Shown one piece after another: positions 18,630 through 28,153 of a DNA stretch of 64,000 nt. The position numbers and the translations under genes are program-made. The notes beneath the pieces are model-generated. The model made no database searches, was not told where the DNA came from, and saw only the letters and a program-made list of their open reading frames with translations. The stretch comes from Flagellimonas oceani (lineage in GTDB: Bacteria > Bacteroidota > Bacteroidia > Flavobacteriales > Flavobacteriaceae). Positions within the stretch are counted from its first letter, which is position 1, and each line of letters begins with the position of its first letter. The stretch is from the NCBI RefSeq assembly GCF_011068285.1, contig NZ_CP049616.1, positions 3,864,001 to 3,928,000 on the forward strand, given 5' to 3'.

Positions 18630-19660
18630 AAAAAGCAATTGTAACGGGAATCACCGGACAAGATGCTGCTTATTTGGCAGAATTACTATTATCGAAAGAT
18701 TATGAAGTTTATGGTACTTATAGAAGAACCAGTTCAACAAATTTTTGGAGAATAGAAGATTTGGGCATAGAGGAACATCCAAATCTTCATTTATTGGAGT
18801 ATGACCTTGTTGATTTATCCAGTGCTTTTAGAATTATCTCAGACATAAAACCGGATGAGGTCTATAATTTAGCAGCACAAAGCTTTGTCGGCGTTTCATT
18901 TTCACAACCAATAGCTACCGCTCAAATCACTGGTGTGGGGGCGATGAATTTATTGGAAGCTATTAGAACCATCAACCCTAAAATCAAGTTTTATCAAGCA
19001 TCAACTTCTGAAATGTTCGGAAAGGTCAGGGCAATACCCCAGTCAGAAGAGACACCCTTCCACCCAAGGAGCCCTTATGGTGTCGCCAAAGTGTTTGCAC
19101 ATTGGGCCACTTTGAATTATCAAGAGTCGTATGATTTGTTTGCATCCAGCGGCATATTGTTCAACCACGAATCACCTTTGAGAGGAAAAGAATTTGTTAC
19201 CAGAAAGATTACAGATTCCGTAGCTAAAATTTCTTTGGGAATGTTGGATGTAATCGAATTGGGGAACTTGGACGCTAAAAGGGATTGGGGATACGCGAAA
19301 GATTATGTTGAAGGAATGTACCGAATCTTGCAAGCTGAAAATCCGGATGTATTTGTTTTGGCAACCGGAAGGACCGAAACCGTTAGAGATTTTGTGGAAA
19401 TGGCATTTAAGGCCATTGGGGTGGATATGGAGTGGCAAGGAAAAGATGAGAACGAAATAGGATTAGACAAAGATACAAGTAAAACCTTAGTAAAGGTCAA
19501 TCCAAAATTTTATCGCCCTGCAGAAGTTGAATTGCTTATTGGTGACCCAACGAAGGCCAAAAATATTTTGGGATGGGAAGCCAAGACCTCCTTGGAAGAA
19601 TTATGCGAAATGATGGTTAAATCGGACATTGAAAAAAACAAAAATGGAAAATCCTATTGA
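18626..19660 (+). CDS. gmd: GDP-mannose 4,6-dehydratase
   Basis: Converts GDP-D-mannose to GDP-4-keto-6-deoxymannose. Motifs are [15 protein letters not shown] near the N-terminus, [18 protein letters not shown] and [12 protein letters not shown] with the catalytic YxxxK, and the NHESPLRG substrate loop diagnostic of Gmd. At 344 aa it is of normal length. The start overlaps the GT4 stop by 4 bp and the end overlaps the reductase gene, so the pair is coupled. Confidence 0.94.
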   Translation: MKKAIVTGITGQDAAYLAELLLSKDYEVYGTYRRTSSTNFWRIEDLGIEEHPNLHLLEYDLVDLSSAFRIISDIKPDEVYNLAAQSFVGVSFSQPIATAQITGVGAMNLLEAIRTINPKIKFYQASTSEMFGKVRAIPQSEETPFHPRSPYGVAKVFAHWATLNYQESYDLFASSGILFNHESPLRGKEFVTRKITDSVAKISLGMLDVIELGNLDAKRDWGYAKDYVEGMYRILQAENPDVFVLATGRTETVRDFVEMAFKAIGVDMEWQGKDENEIGLDKDTSKTLVKVNPKFYRPAEVELLIGDPTKAKNILGWEAKTSLEELCEMMVKSDIEKNKNGKSY

Positions 19661-20540
19661 TAAAACGGTATTGATTACTGGTATTACAGGATTTACAGGT
19701 GCACATTTGGAGTCTTTTTTTAGTGAAAAAGGTTATAATGTCCATGGGACCACTAATTCAAAACCTTTAAAGAATAACCATACGCAATGCGACATATTAG
19801 AATATGATGAGATGGCAAAGGTTTTGAAAAAGGTAAAACCAGAGCTAGTCGTCCATTTGGCGGCGATTTCCTTTGCTGCAACAAAGGACATTCCAAAAAT
19901 ATATGACACCAATGTTAGAGGAACCATTAATCTTTTAGATGCTTTGGTAGAAAACGTCCCTCAAGTAGAAAAGGTGCTAATCGCAAGTAGTGCAGCTGTC
20001 TATGGGAATATTGGAACTCAATTGTCGGAAGAAATGTGCCCAAGACCCATCAATCATTATGGTAACAGTAAACTTGCAATGGAGAATATGGCAACTAACT
20101 ACTTTGATAAACTGGATATTATTATCACACGCCCTTTTAATTATACTGGGAAGGGTCAGGAAAACCATTTTTTGGTTCCAAAAATTGTAAAGCATTTTAA
20201 GGAAAAAAAGAAAGAAATTGAATTGGGCAACCTAAACACCTTCAGAGAATACAACGATATACGATTGCTCCAAGAAAGTTATGAAAAATTATTATTTAGT
20301 TCTTTCAGGTCGGGGATAGTCAACATTGCTAGCGGCAGGACCTATTCCATTAATGAAATTTTGGAAATTATGGCTGAATTGACTGGCTACCACATAAAAG
20401 TAGGAGTTAATCCAGAATTTGTTAGAAAAAACGAAATACATGAATTGAAGGGTTCACCAAAAAAACTTCAGGGCATCATTGGTAAGTTAGATTCCGTATT
20501 TTTATTGAAAGATACGCTCAAAGAAATGTACTCCGGTTAG
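19644..20540 (+). CDS. rmd: GDP-4-keto-6-deoxy-D-mannose reductase (Rmd-like)
   Basis: SDR of 298 aa with [26 protein letters not shown] and [11 protein letters not shown] (YxxxK). It belongs to the group that reduces the Gmd product to GDP-D-rhamnose; it lacks the features of Fcl epimerase/reductases that lead to GDP-L-fucose. Start: the frame is open from a TTG at 19629, but ATG at 19644 places the Rossmann motif at the usual distance, so I use it. It overlaps gmd by 17 bp. A related reductase giving 6-deoxy-talose is possible. Confidence 0.8.
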   Translation: MENPIDKTVLITGITGFTGAHLESFFSEKGYNVHGTTNSKPLKNNHTQCDILEYDEMAKVLKKVKPELVVHLAAISFAATKDIPKIYDTNVRGTINLLDALVENVPQVEKVLIASSAAVYGNIGTQLSEEMCPRPINHYGNSKLAMENMATNYFDKLDIIITRPFNYTGKGQENHFLVPKIVKHFKEKKKEIELGNLNTFREYNDIRLLQESYEKLLFSSFRSGIVNIASGRTYSINEILEIMAELTGYHIKVGVNPEFVRKNEIHELKGSPKKLQGIIGKLDSVFLLKDTLKEMYSG

Positions 20541-20593
20541 AACACTTTACTGTACTTCAATACGTATGATTTCATTAACTCTATTTTCGGTGA

Positions 20594-21946
20594 ATGTTTT
20601 TCAAACAACATAGATATTCAAACCTAATAACCCCAACCTCATATATTATTGATTTGGCGGTTTTGAATATGTTCCTGTATATCCTTCCGATTAACTTCCA
20701 AACCCCAGTGCTAATTCATGTATATATTTCATTAGCTTGGATTGTTATTTCCATGAAAAATGAATTTTACACTGTTTATAGGTTTTCCAAAGTAACGTAT
20801 ATATTTCGGTTGATTTTTGTCCAGTTCGTTTTTTACTTTTTGGTATTATATGCATTTATCGGCTTCTTTAAGCAACCTATTATCAGTAGGCTTGCCTTGG
20901 GCGAGTACTTTATAATTGTTTTTATAATTGTATCAACAATTAAACTTTTGAGCTACTATTTACTCATGGAGTATAGAGAAAAGGTCAAAGGAAACCTAAG
21001 AAACGTTGTAATAATAGGTAAAAACAAGAAAACAGACCAGTTGCGAAAAGTTTTTCAGGAAAGAACAGAGTTTGGATATAATTTTACAAAACAATTTTCA
21101 CCAAAATCAGTGGGTTTCGAATTAGACCTTTGTTTTGAGTACATTTTGGGAAATAATGTTGATGAAATTTACTGCTCCGTTTCAGAACTTAAAAATGAGG
21201 AGATTGCAAAATTTATCAGCTTTGCCGATAATAATTTAAAGACACTCAAATTTATACCGGACAATAAAAACATCTTCTCCAAGAAACTCAAGTTCGAATA
21301 TTACGATTATATACCAGTACTATCGCTTCGGGATATTCCTTTGGAGAACCCGATTAATGCCTTTATCAAAAGAAGTTTTGATATTCTTTTTTCATTGATA
21401 ATTATATTAGGTTTGTTGTCTTGGTTAACGCCTATTTTGGCCATATTGATCACGTTGGAATCCAAAGGCCCTGTCTTTTTTAGGCAGACCAGGAACGGGA
21501 TAGATAATCGGGAATTTTATTGTTATAAATTTCGCTCTATGGCTCCAAATGTTAATGCGGATAACATCCAAGCAACCAAGAATGACATGCGAATAACTAA
21601 AATTGGTAAGTTCATAAGAAAGACAAGTATCGATGAACTCCCCCAATTTTATAATGTCCTTTTTGGTACCATGTCCGTAGTGGGTCCACGCCCACATATG
21701 GTTAAGCATACCAACGAATATGCAACCAGTGTAGATAAGTATATGGTCCGCCACTTTGTAAAACCCGGCATCACCGGTTTGGCACAAGTAAGAGGCTACA
21801 GGGGGGAAATCGAAACTGAAACCGATATTCAAAATAGGATTAAGTTCGATATTTTCTATATCGAAAACTGGTCTTTGTTTCTTGATATAAAAATCATTGT
21901 ACAAACCGTACTCAATGCATTTAAAGGTGAAGCCAAAGCATATTAG
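20594..21946 (+). CDS. Polyprenyl-phosphate sugar-phosphotransferase (WcaJ/WbaP type)
   Basis: Initiating transferase that moves a sugar-1-phosphate from a nucleotide sugar to undecaprenyl phosphate, starting repeat-unit synthesis at the inner membrane. The N-terminal half has four predicted helices and a CoA-binding-like Rossmann region; the C-terminal catalytic part (from about residue 255) has IKRSFDI, FFRQTRNGI, YKFRSM, IDELPQ and VVGPRPH, all standard. At 450 aa it has full PHPT/WcaJ architecture. It closes the AT-rich polysaccharide block; the next gene begins after 6 bp but has a different base composition. Confidence 0.9.
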   Translation: MFFKQHRYSNLITPTSYIIDLAVLNMFLYILPINFQTPVLIHVYISLAWIVISMKNEFYTVYRFSKVTYIFRLIFVQFVFYFLVLYAFIGFFKQPIISRLALGEYFIIVFIIVSTIKLLSYYLLMEYREKVKGNLRNVVIIGKNKKTDQLRKVFQERTEFGYNFTKQFSPKSVGFELDLCFEYILGNNVDEIYCSVSELKNEEIAKFISFADNNLKTLKFIPDNKNIFSKKLKFEYYDYIPVLSLRDIPLENPINAFIKRSFDILFSLIIILGLLSWLTPILAILITLESKGPVFFRQTRNGIDNREFYCYKFRSMAPNVNADNIQATKNDMRITKIGKFIRKTSIDELPQFYNVLFGTMSVVGPRPHMVKHTNEYATSVDKYMVRHFVKPGITGLAQVRGYRGEIETETDIQNRIKFDIFYIENWSLFLDIKIIVQTVLNAFKGEAKAY

Positions 21947-21952
21947 AATCAA

Positions 21953-22930
21953 ATGAAAAAAACACTCATCACAGGAGCAGCAGGTTTTTTAGGGTCCCAC
22001 CTTTGTGATCGGTTCATTGCCGAAGGCCACCACGTCATAGGCATGGATAACCTCATTACAGGGGATATCAAGAACATAGAGTACCTGTTCCACCTAAAAC
22101 GGTTCGAATTTTTCCATCACGATGTCACGAAATTTGTCCATGTTCCGGGCAAGATGGATTACATTCTTCACTTTGCCTCGCCCGCAAGTCCCATCGACTA
22201 CCTTAAAATTCCGATAGAAACCCTTAAAGTGGGTTCTTTGGGGACTTTGAATTTATTGGGGCTCGCAAGAGATCACGGAGCACGCATTTTGGTGGCCTCT
22301 ACTTCCGAAGTGTATGGCGATCCCTTGGTACATCCCCAAAATGAAGACTATTTTGGCAACGTTAGCCCCATTGGGCCGCGAGGAGTATACGATGAGGCCA
22401 AACGCTTTATGGAATCCATCACCATGGCCTATCACCGGCACCATGGACTGGACACCCGTATTGTTCGGATTTTTAATACGTATGGATCTCGAATGCGCCT
22501 CAACGATGGCCGGGTGGTTCCCGCTTTTATGGGCCAGGCCCTTCGCGGAGAGGATTTGACCGTATTTGGAGATGGCTCACAATCCCGTTCCTTTACCTAT
22601 ATCGATGACCAAATCGAGGGTATTTACCGCCTTTTGATGAGCGATTATGTGGAACCCATCAACATCGGGAACCCGGATGAGACCACCATTTTGGAGTTTG
22701 CCGAAGAAATCATCAAACTGACGGGAACCGACCAGAAAATTGTTTTTAAACCATTACCGCAAGACGACCCGATGCAGCGACAGCCCGATATTTCCCGGGC
22801 CAAGGAAATTCTGGATTGGGAACCCAAGGTGCATCGTTCCGAAGGACTCAAAAAAGTGTTCGAGTATTTCAAATCCCTTTCGGATGAAAAGTTATGGGAG
22901 GCCCACAGAGATTTCTCTCCAAATAACTAG
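21953..22930 (+). CDS. UDP-glucuronate decarboxylase (UDP-xylose synthase)
   Basis: Extended SDR of 325 aa very close to bacterial [41 protein letters not shown], the [15 protein letters not shown] catalytic YxxxK, and [10 protein letters not shown]. It converts UDP-glucuronate to UDP-xylose for glycan synthesis. Its GC content and codon choice look like the core genes downstream rather than the AT-rich locus upstream, so it may be older than the variable block. It is probably transcribed from the polysaccharide locus because only 6 bp separate it from the sugar transferase. Confidence 0.88.
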   Translation: MKKTLITGAAGFLGSHLCDRFIAEGHHVIGMDNLITGDIKNIEYLFHLKRFEFFHHDVTKFVHVPGKMDYILHFASPASPIDYLKIPIETLKVGSLGTLNLLGLARDHGARILVASTSEVYGDPLVHPQNEDYFGNVSPIGPRGVYDEAKRFMESITMAYHRHHGLDTRIVRIFNTYGSRMRLNDGRVVPAFMGQALRGEDLTVFGDGSQSRSFTYIDDQIEGIYRLLMSDYVEPINIGNPDETTILEFAEEIIKLTGTDQKIVFKPLPQDDPMQRQPDISRAKEILDWEPKVHRSEGLKKVFEYFKSLSDEKLWEAHRDFSPNN

Positions 22931-22951
22931 ACAAAAGTTCCCATCAAAACG

Positions 22952-22959
22952 TATTTTTG
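22952..22959 (+). promoter_or_regulatory. Possible -7 element for purD
   Basis: TATTTTTG matches the Bacteroidota -7 consensus TAnnTTTG exactly and lies 15 bp before the purD ATG. No well-placed TTG for the -33 element is seen, so this is tentative. Confidence 0.35.
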
Positions 22960-22974
22960 CCAAAACATCAAATC

Positions 22975-24252
22975 ATGAATATCCTGGTCCTGGGTTCTGG
23001 CGGTCGCGAACATGCCATTTCCCTAAAAATCTCGCAAAGTCCTAAAACATCCAATCTTTTTGTAGCGCCCGGCAATGCGGGAACTTCACAAATTGCCACA
23101 AATGTTGAGGTCGGCGTGAACGATTTTGAAGCCATCAAGCAATTGGTGCTGGAAGAGAGCATCGATTTAGTGGTTGTGGGACCAGAAGACCCCCTGGTAA
23201 ATGGGGTGCATGATTTTTTCTTGAACGATGCGGAACTCAAGGCCGTTCCTGTAATCGGGCCGGAGAAAGCTGCTGCAGAACTTGAGGGAAGCAAGGAGTT
23301 TGCCAAGGAATTTATGATGAGGCACAATATTCCAACGGCTGCTTACGAAAGTTTTACCAGTGAAACATTGGAAAAGGGGTATGCCTTTTTGGAAACCCTA
23401 AAACCACCTTACGTGCTCAAGGCTGACGGTCTGGCCGCAGGAAAAGGGGTTTTGATTCTTCAAGATTTGCAGCAGGCCAAGGATGAGCTCAAATCCATGC
23501 TGGTCGATTCCAAATTCGGGAACGCAAGCGCAACGGTGGTCATCGAAGAGTTCTTGGACGGTATCGAACTGAGCTGTTTTGTACTGACCGATGGCACCAA
23601 CTATAAAATCCTTCCCACCGCCAAAGATTACAAAAGAATAGGTGAGGGGGACACCGGACTCAACACGGGCGGTATGGGTGCCATTTCCCCGGTCCCTTTT
23701 GCGGATAACGTCTTTATGGACAAGATAGAGCGTCAAATCGTAAAACCGACCGTAGACGGCCTTAAAAAGGATAATTTGCCCTATGTGGGCTTTATCTTTA
23801 TTGGACTGATAAAAGTCGGCGATCAGCCCAAGGTAATCGAGTACAACGTTCGTATGGGAGATCCCGAGACCGAAGTGGTAATTCCTCGCCTTAAAAATGA
23901 TTTAGTGGATGTGTTATTGGCAATGGCCAACGGTACCCTAGGTCAAATTGACCTGCAAATCGATGAAAGAACGGCGACAACCGTAATGGCCGTATCGGGA
24001 GGATATCCTGAAGCTTATGAAAAAGGAAAAGAAATTACCGGAACGGAAAATATTGAGGATTCCATTGTTTTTCATGCCGGAACAAAACTGTCCAACGGAA
24101 AGGTAGTTACCAATGGTGGACGTGTAATAGCAGTCACTTCCTTTGGAAAAGACTTTAAGGAAGCACTGAAAACATCCTATCAAAACATGGAAAAACTCCA
24201 TTTTGATGGAATGTATTACAGAAAAGATTTAGGGTTCGATCTAGATGTATGA
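22975..24252 (+). CDS. purD: Phosphoribosylamine-glycine ligase
   Basis: Second step of de novo purine synthesis: joins phosphoribosylamine and glycine using ATP. This 425-aa ATP-grasp enzyme has the N-terminal ILVLGSGGREHAI, then VGPEDPL, KADGLAAGKGV and GMGAISPVPF. The frame is open from a TTG at 22957, but ATG at 22975 gives the canonical MNILVLGSGGREH start. It converges with the small gene on the other strand, their 3' ends overlapping by 12 bp. Confidence 0.97.
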   Translation: MNILVLGSGGREHAISLKISQSPKTSNLFVAPGNAGTSQIATNVEVGVNDFEAIKQLVLEESIDLVVVGPEDPLVNGVHDFFLNDAELKAVPVIGPEKAAAELEGSKEFAKEFMMRHNIPTAAYESFTSETLEKGYAFLETLKPPYVLKADGLAAGKGVLILQDLQQAKDELKSMLVDSKFGNASATVVIEEFLDGIELSCFVLTDGTNYKILPTAKDYKRIGEGDTGLNTGGMGAISPVPFADNVFMDKIERQIVKPTVDGLKKDNLPYVGFIFIGLIKVGDQPKVIEYNVRMGDPETEVVIPRLKNDLVDVLLAMANGTLGQIDLQIDERTATTVMAVSGGYPEAYEKGKEITGTENIEDSIVFHAGTKLSNGKVVTNGGRVIAVTSFGKDFKEALKTSYQNMEKLHFDGMYYRKDLGFDLDV

Positions 24253-24462
24253 GTGGGAGCTTATGCTCTTGTCCTCTTCACCGCTTTCGTTGAAAATCTT
24301 CAACTGGCCCATCCAATAGACCATCGCCACAAAACCGATGATCATAAAGATCCAGTTAATGGAGTTGGAACCCCACCAGCTGTGCATAAAACGGAAAAAA
24401 TCCAGTGGTGCGAAAAGGTAGTTTACAAATAAGTCCTCTATACCGTAAAAAAACTTGCTCAT
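24241..24462 (-). CDS. Small membrane protein, DUF6341-like
   Basis: A 73-aa protein with one clear hydrophobic helix (INWIFMIIGFVAMVYWMG, about residues 34-51) and an acidic C-terminus. It resembles the short flavobacterial proteins grouped as DUF6341, which lie next to purD and DUF6427 in related genomes (recalled, not searched). Function unknown. Its own promoter is visible on the minus strand, and it reads divergently from the DUF6427 gene, both supporting a real gene. Its end overlaps purD convergently. Confidence 0.75.
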   Translation of the reverse strand: MSKFFYGIEDLFVNYLFAPLDFFRFMHSWWGSNSINWIFMIIGFVAMVYWMGQLKIFNESGEEDKSISSHSYI

Positions 24463-24481
24463 CTTGGCTATATTTACTTTA

Positions 24482-24511
24482 CAAAAGTAGCAAAAGATAG
24501 GATGATTTCAA
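24482..24511 (-). promoter_or_regulatory. Promoter for the DUF6341-like gene
   Basis: On the minus strand, TTG (complement of CAA at 24509-24511), a 19-bp spacer and TACTTTTG (complement of 24482-24489) match the Bacteroidota TTG-N17-23-TAnnTTTG promoter exactly. Transcription should start near 24476, about 14 nt before the start codon at 24462. The -33 element lies within the first codons of the divergent DUF6427 gene. Confidence 0.65.
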
Positions 24512-25431
24512 GCTTTTTCGGAAAAACTAAACCCATAAACTTTATTGTTCTTGCCATCGTTCTGTTTCTTTTTTACTTCGGCAACGTGTTTTTTCAGCTC
24601 GGGGAACAAAAGATCAACCAAGTTATTCCGTTGGAACTGTTGCTCTTTGTTACACATTTGCTGTCCGTTTTTACCATCAACCTAATAGTGAGAAGCGAAA
24701 AGGCAACGGAATCCAATTCCTATTCCATGTTGTTTTTTCTGCTTTTGATGATTGCGTTTTCCGATGAATTGGTACTCAAAAATGTTGTCTTTGCCAATAT
24801 TTTTCTTCTTTTGGCCTTTTGGAGGATTTTGTCCATCAAATCCACAAAAAACGTAAAGCACAAAATTTTTGATGCCTCCCTGCTGATTGCCATAGCAAGC
24901 TTGTTCTACGATTGGGCCTTGGCCTTTATGTTCCTTGTTTTTTTTGTGATAGGGGTCTACGATCGCAAAACGTTCAAAAATTGGTTGGTGCCCTTCTTGG
25001 GTGTGGCCACGATTTTTATGTTAACGTTTGCCGTATTGAAAGTAAAAGGGTCAATGGGCTTTTTTGAGGACCATTATCAGTTTTCCCTAGGTCTTTTTAC
25101 CAGTAAATCGTTCTTCCAGGTATTGAACATACAGACATTGATCTATCTGATTTTGACCATACTGGTTTCCATTACGGTATTCATACGACTGAGAAATGTG
25201 AGCGGAGGAAAATTGCTTTTGCTCCGGATAGTGTTTTTGATCTTCGTTTTGGGAACAGGCATAATTCTGTTTACTCCCGCCGATGCATCGCCCGTTTTGC
25301 TTACCTTCTTCCCTGCTACGGTATTTTTCACCAACTATTTTGAAGCGATGAAAAAAAGAAGGCTACAAGAAGCAGTAATGGTCGCTTGTCTGGTATTGGC
25401 CTGCTCGCTTTTTGCCGTCCATCTCAACTAA
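24502..25431 (+). CDS. DUF6427-like polytopic membrane protein
   Basis: A 309-aa protein with about nine or ten hydrophobic helices and short basic loops, starting ISSFFGKTKPINFIVLAIV, which I associate with the Bacteroidota DUF6427 family. No catalytic motif is visible and the function is unknown. Gene order purD, DUF6341, DUF6427 is common in Flavobacteriaceae as far as I recall. The divergent neighbour begins 39 bp upstream. Confidence 0.75.
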   Translation: MISSFFGKTKPINFIVLAIVLFLFYFGNVFFQLGEQKINQVIPLELLLFVTHLLSVFTINLIVRSEKATESNSYSMLFFLLLMIAFSDELVLKNVVFANIFLLLAFWRILSIKSTKNVKHKIFDASLLIAIASLFYDWALAFMFLVFFVIGVYDRKTFKNWLVPFLGVATIFMLTFAVLKVKGSMGFFEDHYQFSLGLFTSKSFFQVLNIQTLIYLILTILVSITVFIRLRNVSGGKLLLLRIVFLIFVLGTGIILFTPADASPVLLTFFPATVFFTNYFEAMKKRRLQEAVMVACLVLACSLFAVHLN

Positions 25432-25470
25432 TTAGGGCATAAAGCAATATCTTTGGACAAATTTTAAGCT

Positions 25471-26076
25471 ATGTTCAGCGATTTTGCCTTCAAAATATTT
25501 CAGGAAAGTATAGAAACTTACCACATCAAGGACGATGTGTACCAAGAATTCAGCAATCCCTATCCAAAGGATAAAGTAGAGCATTTGCTTTACAGAAAAA
25601 ACTGGATAGATACCGTGCAATGGCATTACGAGGACATTATCCGTGACCCAAAAATTGACCCTGTTGCCGCTTTGGACCTTAAACGTAAAATTGATGCCAG
25701 TAATCAGGATCGTACGGACTTGGTAGAGTATATCGATGGTTACTTTTTGAACAAATACCAATCGGTACAGGTGAAGGAAGGCGCCATGATCAACACCGAA
25801 AGCCCGGCTTGGGCCATAGACCGACTTTCCATTTTGGCCTTGAAAATATATCACATGCAGGAAGAGGTGAACCGGACTGATGCCTCTCCGGAGCATATTA
25901 AAAAATGCAGCGATAAGCTAGCGGTTCTTTTGGAACAGAAAAAGGATCTTTCCATGGCCATAGACCAATTATTGGCCGATATTGAAGCAGGCGAAAAGTA
26001 CATGAAAGTCTATAAACAGATGAAAATGTACAACGACGACGAACTTAACCCAGTATTGCGTGGACAAAAAGGGTAA
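25471..26076 (+). CDS. DUF4254 family protein
   Basis: A 201-aa soluble, alpha-helical, charged protein. The segments NPYPKDKVEHLLYRKNWIDT and QWHYEDIIRDP match the DUF4254 family found in Bacteroidota beside a family 9 glycosyltransferase. No biochemical role is known to me. Its end overlaps the glycosyltransferase gene by 17 bp, so they are probably co-translated and may act in the same envelope glycolipid pathway. Confidence 0.8.
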   Translation: MFSDFAFKIFQESIETYHIKDDVYQEFSNPYPKDKVEHLLYRKNWIDTVQWHYEDIIRDPKIDPVAALDLKRKIDASNQDRTDLVEYIDGYFLNKYQSVQVKEGAMINTESPAWAIDRLSILALKIYHMQEEVNRTDASPEHIKKCSDKLAVLLEQKKDLSMAIDQLLADIEAGEKYMKVYKQMKMYNDDELNPVLRGQKG

Positions 26077-27109
26077 ACATACCCATATTTTGGTCATTCG
26101 CCTGTCCGCCATGGGCGATGTGGCGATGACGGTTCCGGTGTTACGTGCGCTTACCGAGAATTATCCGGAAATACAACTTACCGTACTCACAAAAAAACCG
26201 TTCATGCCCATTTTTGATGGGCTGGGGAATGTGGAAGTTAAGGAGGCCGATGTTAAAAATCGTCATAAGGGCCTAATGGGTCTTTGGCGATTGTACAAGG
26301 AACTCAAACCTCTGAACTTTGATGCTGTTGCGGATCTTCACAATGTGTTGCGCAGTCGTGTGCTTAAGAAATATTTTTCGTTGGAACGCATTCCTTTTGC
26401 CCAAATTGATAAGGGCAGAAAAGAGAAAAAGGCGCTTACCCGGACCAAAAACAAAGTTTTTGAACAATTAAAAAGCACACACCAACGCTACGCCGATGTT
26501 TTTGCAGAACTTGGTTTTCCAATTGATTTAACCAAGGCTAAACCACTTGGCAGAATCCAACTCTCCGAGAAAGTGTTGGGTTTGGTACATCAGGATACAA
26601 AAAAGTGGGTCGGAATTGCACCGTTTGCGGCCCACGAGGGTAAAATGTATCCGTTGGAAGCTACGGAAGAAATCATCAAACAACTCAACAATACCGATAA
26701 GTATAAAATTCTGTTGTTTGGCGGTGGAGCAAAGGAAGTGGAGGTGTTGGGGAGGCTTGCCAAGCTATACAAAAATGTAGAGTGCATGGCGGGCAAACTC
26801 CATCTAGCGGAAGAACTACAGCTCATTTCCAACTTGGATGTGATGTTGTCCATGGACAGTGGGAATGCGCACATGGCCGCCAATTATGGAATTCCGGTGG
26901 TCACGCTTTGGGGGGTTACCCACCCATATGCCGGTTTTTATCCGTTTGGGCAGCCCATGGAAAATGCGCTTATGGCGGACCGTGAAACTTACCCCTTGAT
27001 TCCAACATCAATTTACGGTAACAAGGTTCCCGAAGGGTATAGGGACGCCATGAAAACCATCAAACCGCAAGAAGTGCTGGAGAGGCTGGTGGGGATTTTG
27101 GAGGGTTGA
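26060..27109 (+). CDS. Glycosyltransferase family 9 (heptosyltransferase-like)
   Basis: A 349-aa GT-B enzyme similar to ADP-heptose:LPS heptosyltransferases that build the lipopolysaccharide core. RLSAMGDVAMTVPVLRAL opens the N-terminal domain; MDSGNAHMAANYGIPVVTLWG near residue 275 is the C-terminal donor-binding signature. Translation starts at GTG 26060 inside the DUF4254 gene. The exact sugar donor in Bacteroidota is not settled by sequence. Confidence 0.87.
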   Translation: MDKKGKHTHILVIRLSAMGDVAMTVPVLRALTENYPEIQLTVLTKKPFMPIFDGLGNVEVKEADVKNRHKGLMGLWRLYKELKPLNFDAVADLHNVLRSRVLKKYFSLERIPFAQIDKGRKEKKALTRTKNKVFEQLKSTHQRYADVFAELGFPIDLTKAKPLGRIQLSEKVLGLVHQDTKKWVGIAPFAAHEGKMYPLEATEEIIKQLNNTDKYKILLFGGGAKEVEVLGRLAKLYKNVECMAGKLHLAEELQLISNLDVMLSMDSGNAHMAANYGIPVVTLWGVTHPYAGFYPFGQPMENALMADRETYPLIPTSIYGNKVPEGYRDAMKTIKPQEVLERLVGILEG

Positions 27110-27214
27110 GCAACCATTAACCGATAGTCGTATCTTTTTCATACAAACAATTATCTTAACTTTCCGTATCCATTTTCGGATAGTAAGAACCCAAATCACA
27201 TAAAAGCACAAACT

Positions 27215-28153
27215 ATGAAAAACACAAACTTGCTATTTTCCGCACTTATGGGAATTTCCATGCTTTCATGTTCAGTTGATGAACCAACTGGAACTCCAGC
27301 GGAAGAAGTACCGAGATTGAACATTACATTTATCATGGATGCCGAAGCAGAGCGGTTGGACAATTTGGGCAATCCCGTAACGGTTCCCGAAGGAAATGCA
27401 GCGCAAAACCCCGATTTTGACATTTTGGGACTGCACTTTATCGGGTTATACCCGGATAAATTTACCCCGTACGATGATGGGGTCACCATTACCTCCACTG
27501 CGACCACGGGAAGTGGGGGAGCGTTGGCCATCGATTTTGACAGCGAGGTGTTTTTTAATGAGGAAATCAATACGCTAAGTGTGCCGCTGAGCTATGTTAC
27601 GGCCGGAACCTATGAGTATATCAGGGCTTCCATTGGCTATCAGAAGTATACAATTGTTTATAATTTGGAAGGAGCCGCAACTGAGATTCCCGATTGGCCG
27701 GCCGGAGTGGATGATGATATTGATGTGGACGGCATCGTTGCTTCCTTTTTGGGGTACAATACCTACATTGGCAATTACGTGATCGAAGACCAAACAGTTA
27801 CGGTGAACGGGAACAAGGCCCAAGGGTATTTCGGATTGGAGACCAAGGGAAATATTGAAGGGTTTGTATTTACGCAATTGACCCAAGGCGAAGCCCCCCA
27901 GACCACCGTGCCCAATCCCATTAACGAAACTTCCCCGGTTCCGGAAGGGTCTTGTGTTGTCACAGGACAATTTCCATCGGCTTTGGTGATACCCGCAAAT
28001 GCCACTGAAGACATCAACATTGAAGTGGTCATATCCATCAACCAAAGTTTTGAATGGGAAGATACCAACGCCAACGGTAAATATGAACCTTTGTTGGGCG
28101 AAAATGTCGTGGACATGGGCACACGGGGCGTCTTCCCTTCCGTAGTGGATTAA
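27215..28153 (+). CDS. Uncharacterised lipoprotein
   Basis: A 312-aa protein with a lipoprotein signal (LMGISMLSCSVDEP, Cys at 19). The mature part is acidic and predicted beta-rich with no family I can name. Near the C-terminus DTNANGKYEP resembles a single Asp/Asn-rich calcium-binding loop of the dockerin type. The gene stands alone, 105 bp after GT9 and convergent with arsS, whose stop lies on the opposite strand 4 bp inside this gene's end. A surface or periplasmic binding role is all that can be suggested. Confidence 0.7.
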   Translation: MKNTNLLFSALMGISMLSCSVDEPTGTPAEEVPRLNITFIMDAEAERLDNLGNPVTVPEGNAAQNPDFDILGLHFIGLYPDKFTPYDDGVTITSTATTGSGGALAIDFDSEVFFNEEINTLSVPLSYVTAGTYEYIRASIGYQKYTIVYNLEGAATEIPDWPAGVDDDIDVDGIVASFLGYNTYIGNYVIEDQTVTVNGNKAQGYFGLETKGNIEGFVFTQLTQGEAPQTTVPNPINETSPVPEGSCVVTGQFPSALVIPANATEDINIEVVISINQSFEWEDTNANGKYEPLLGENVVDMGTRGVFPSVVD

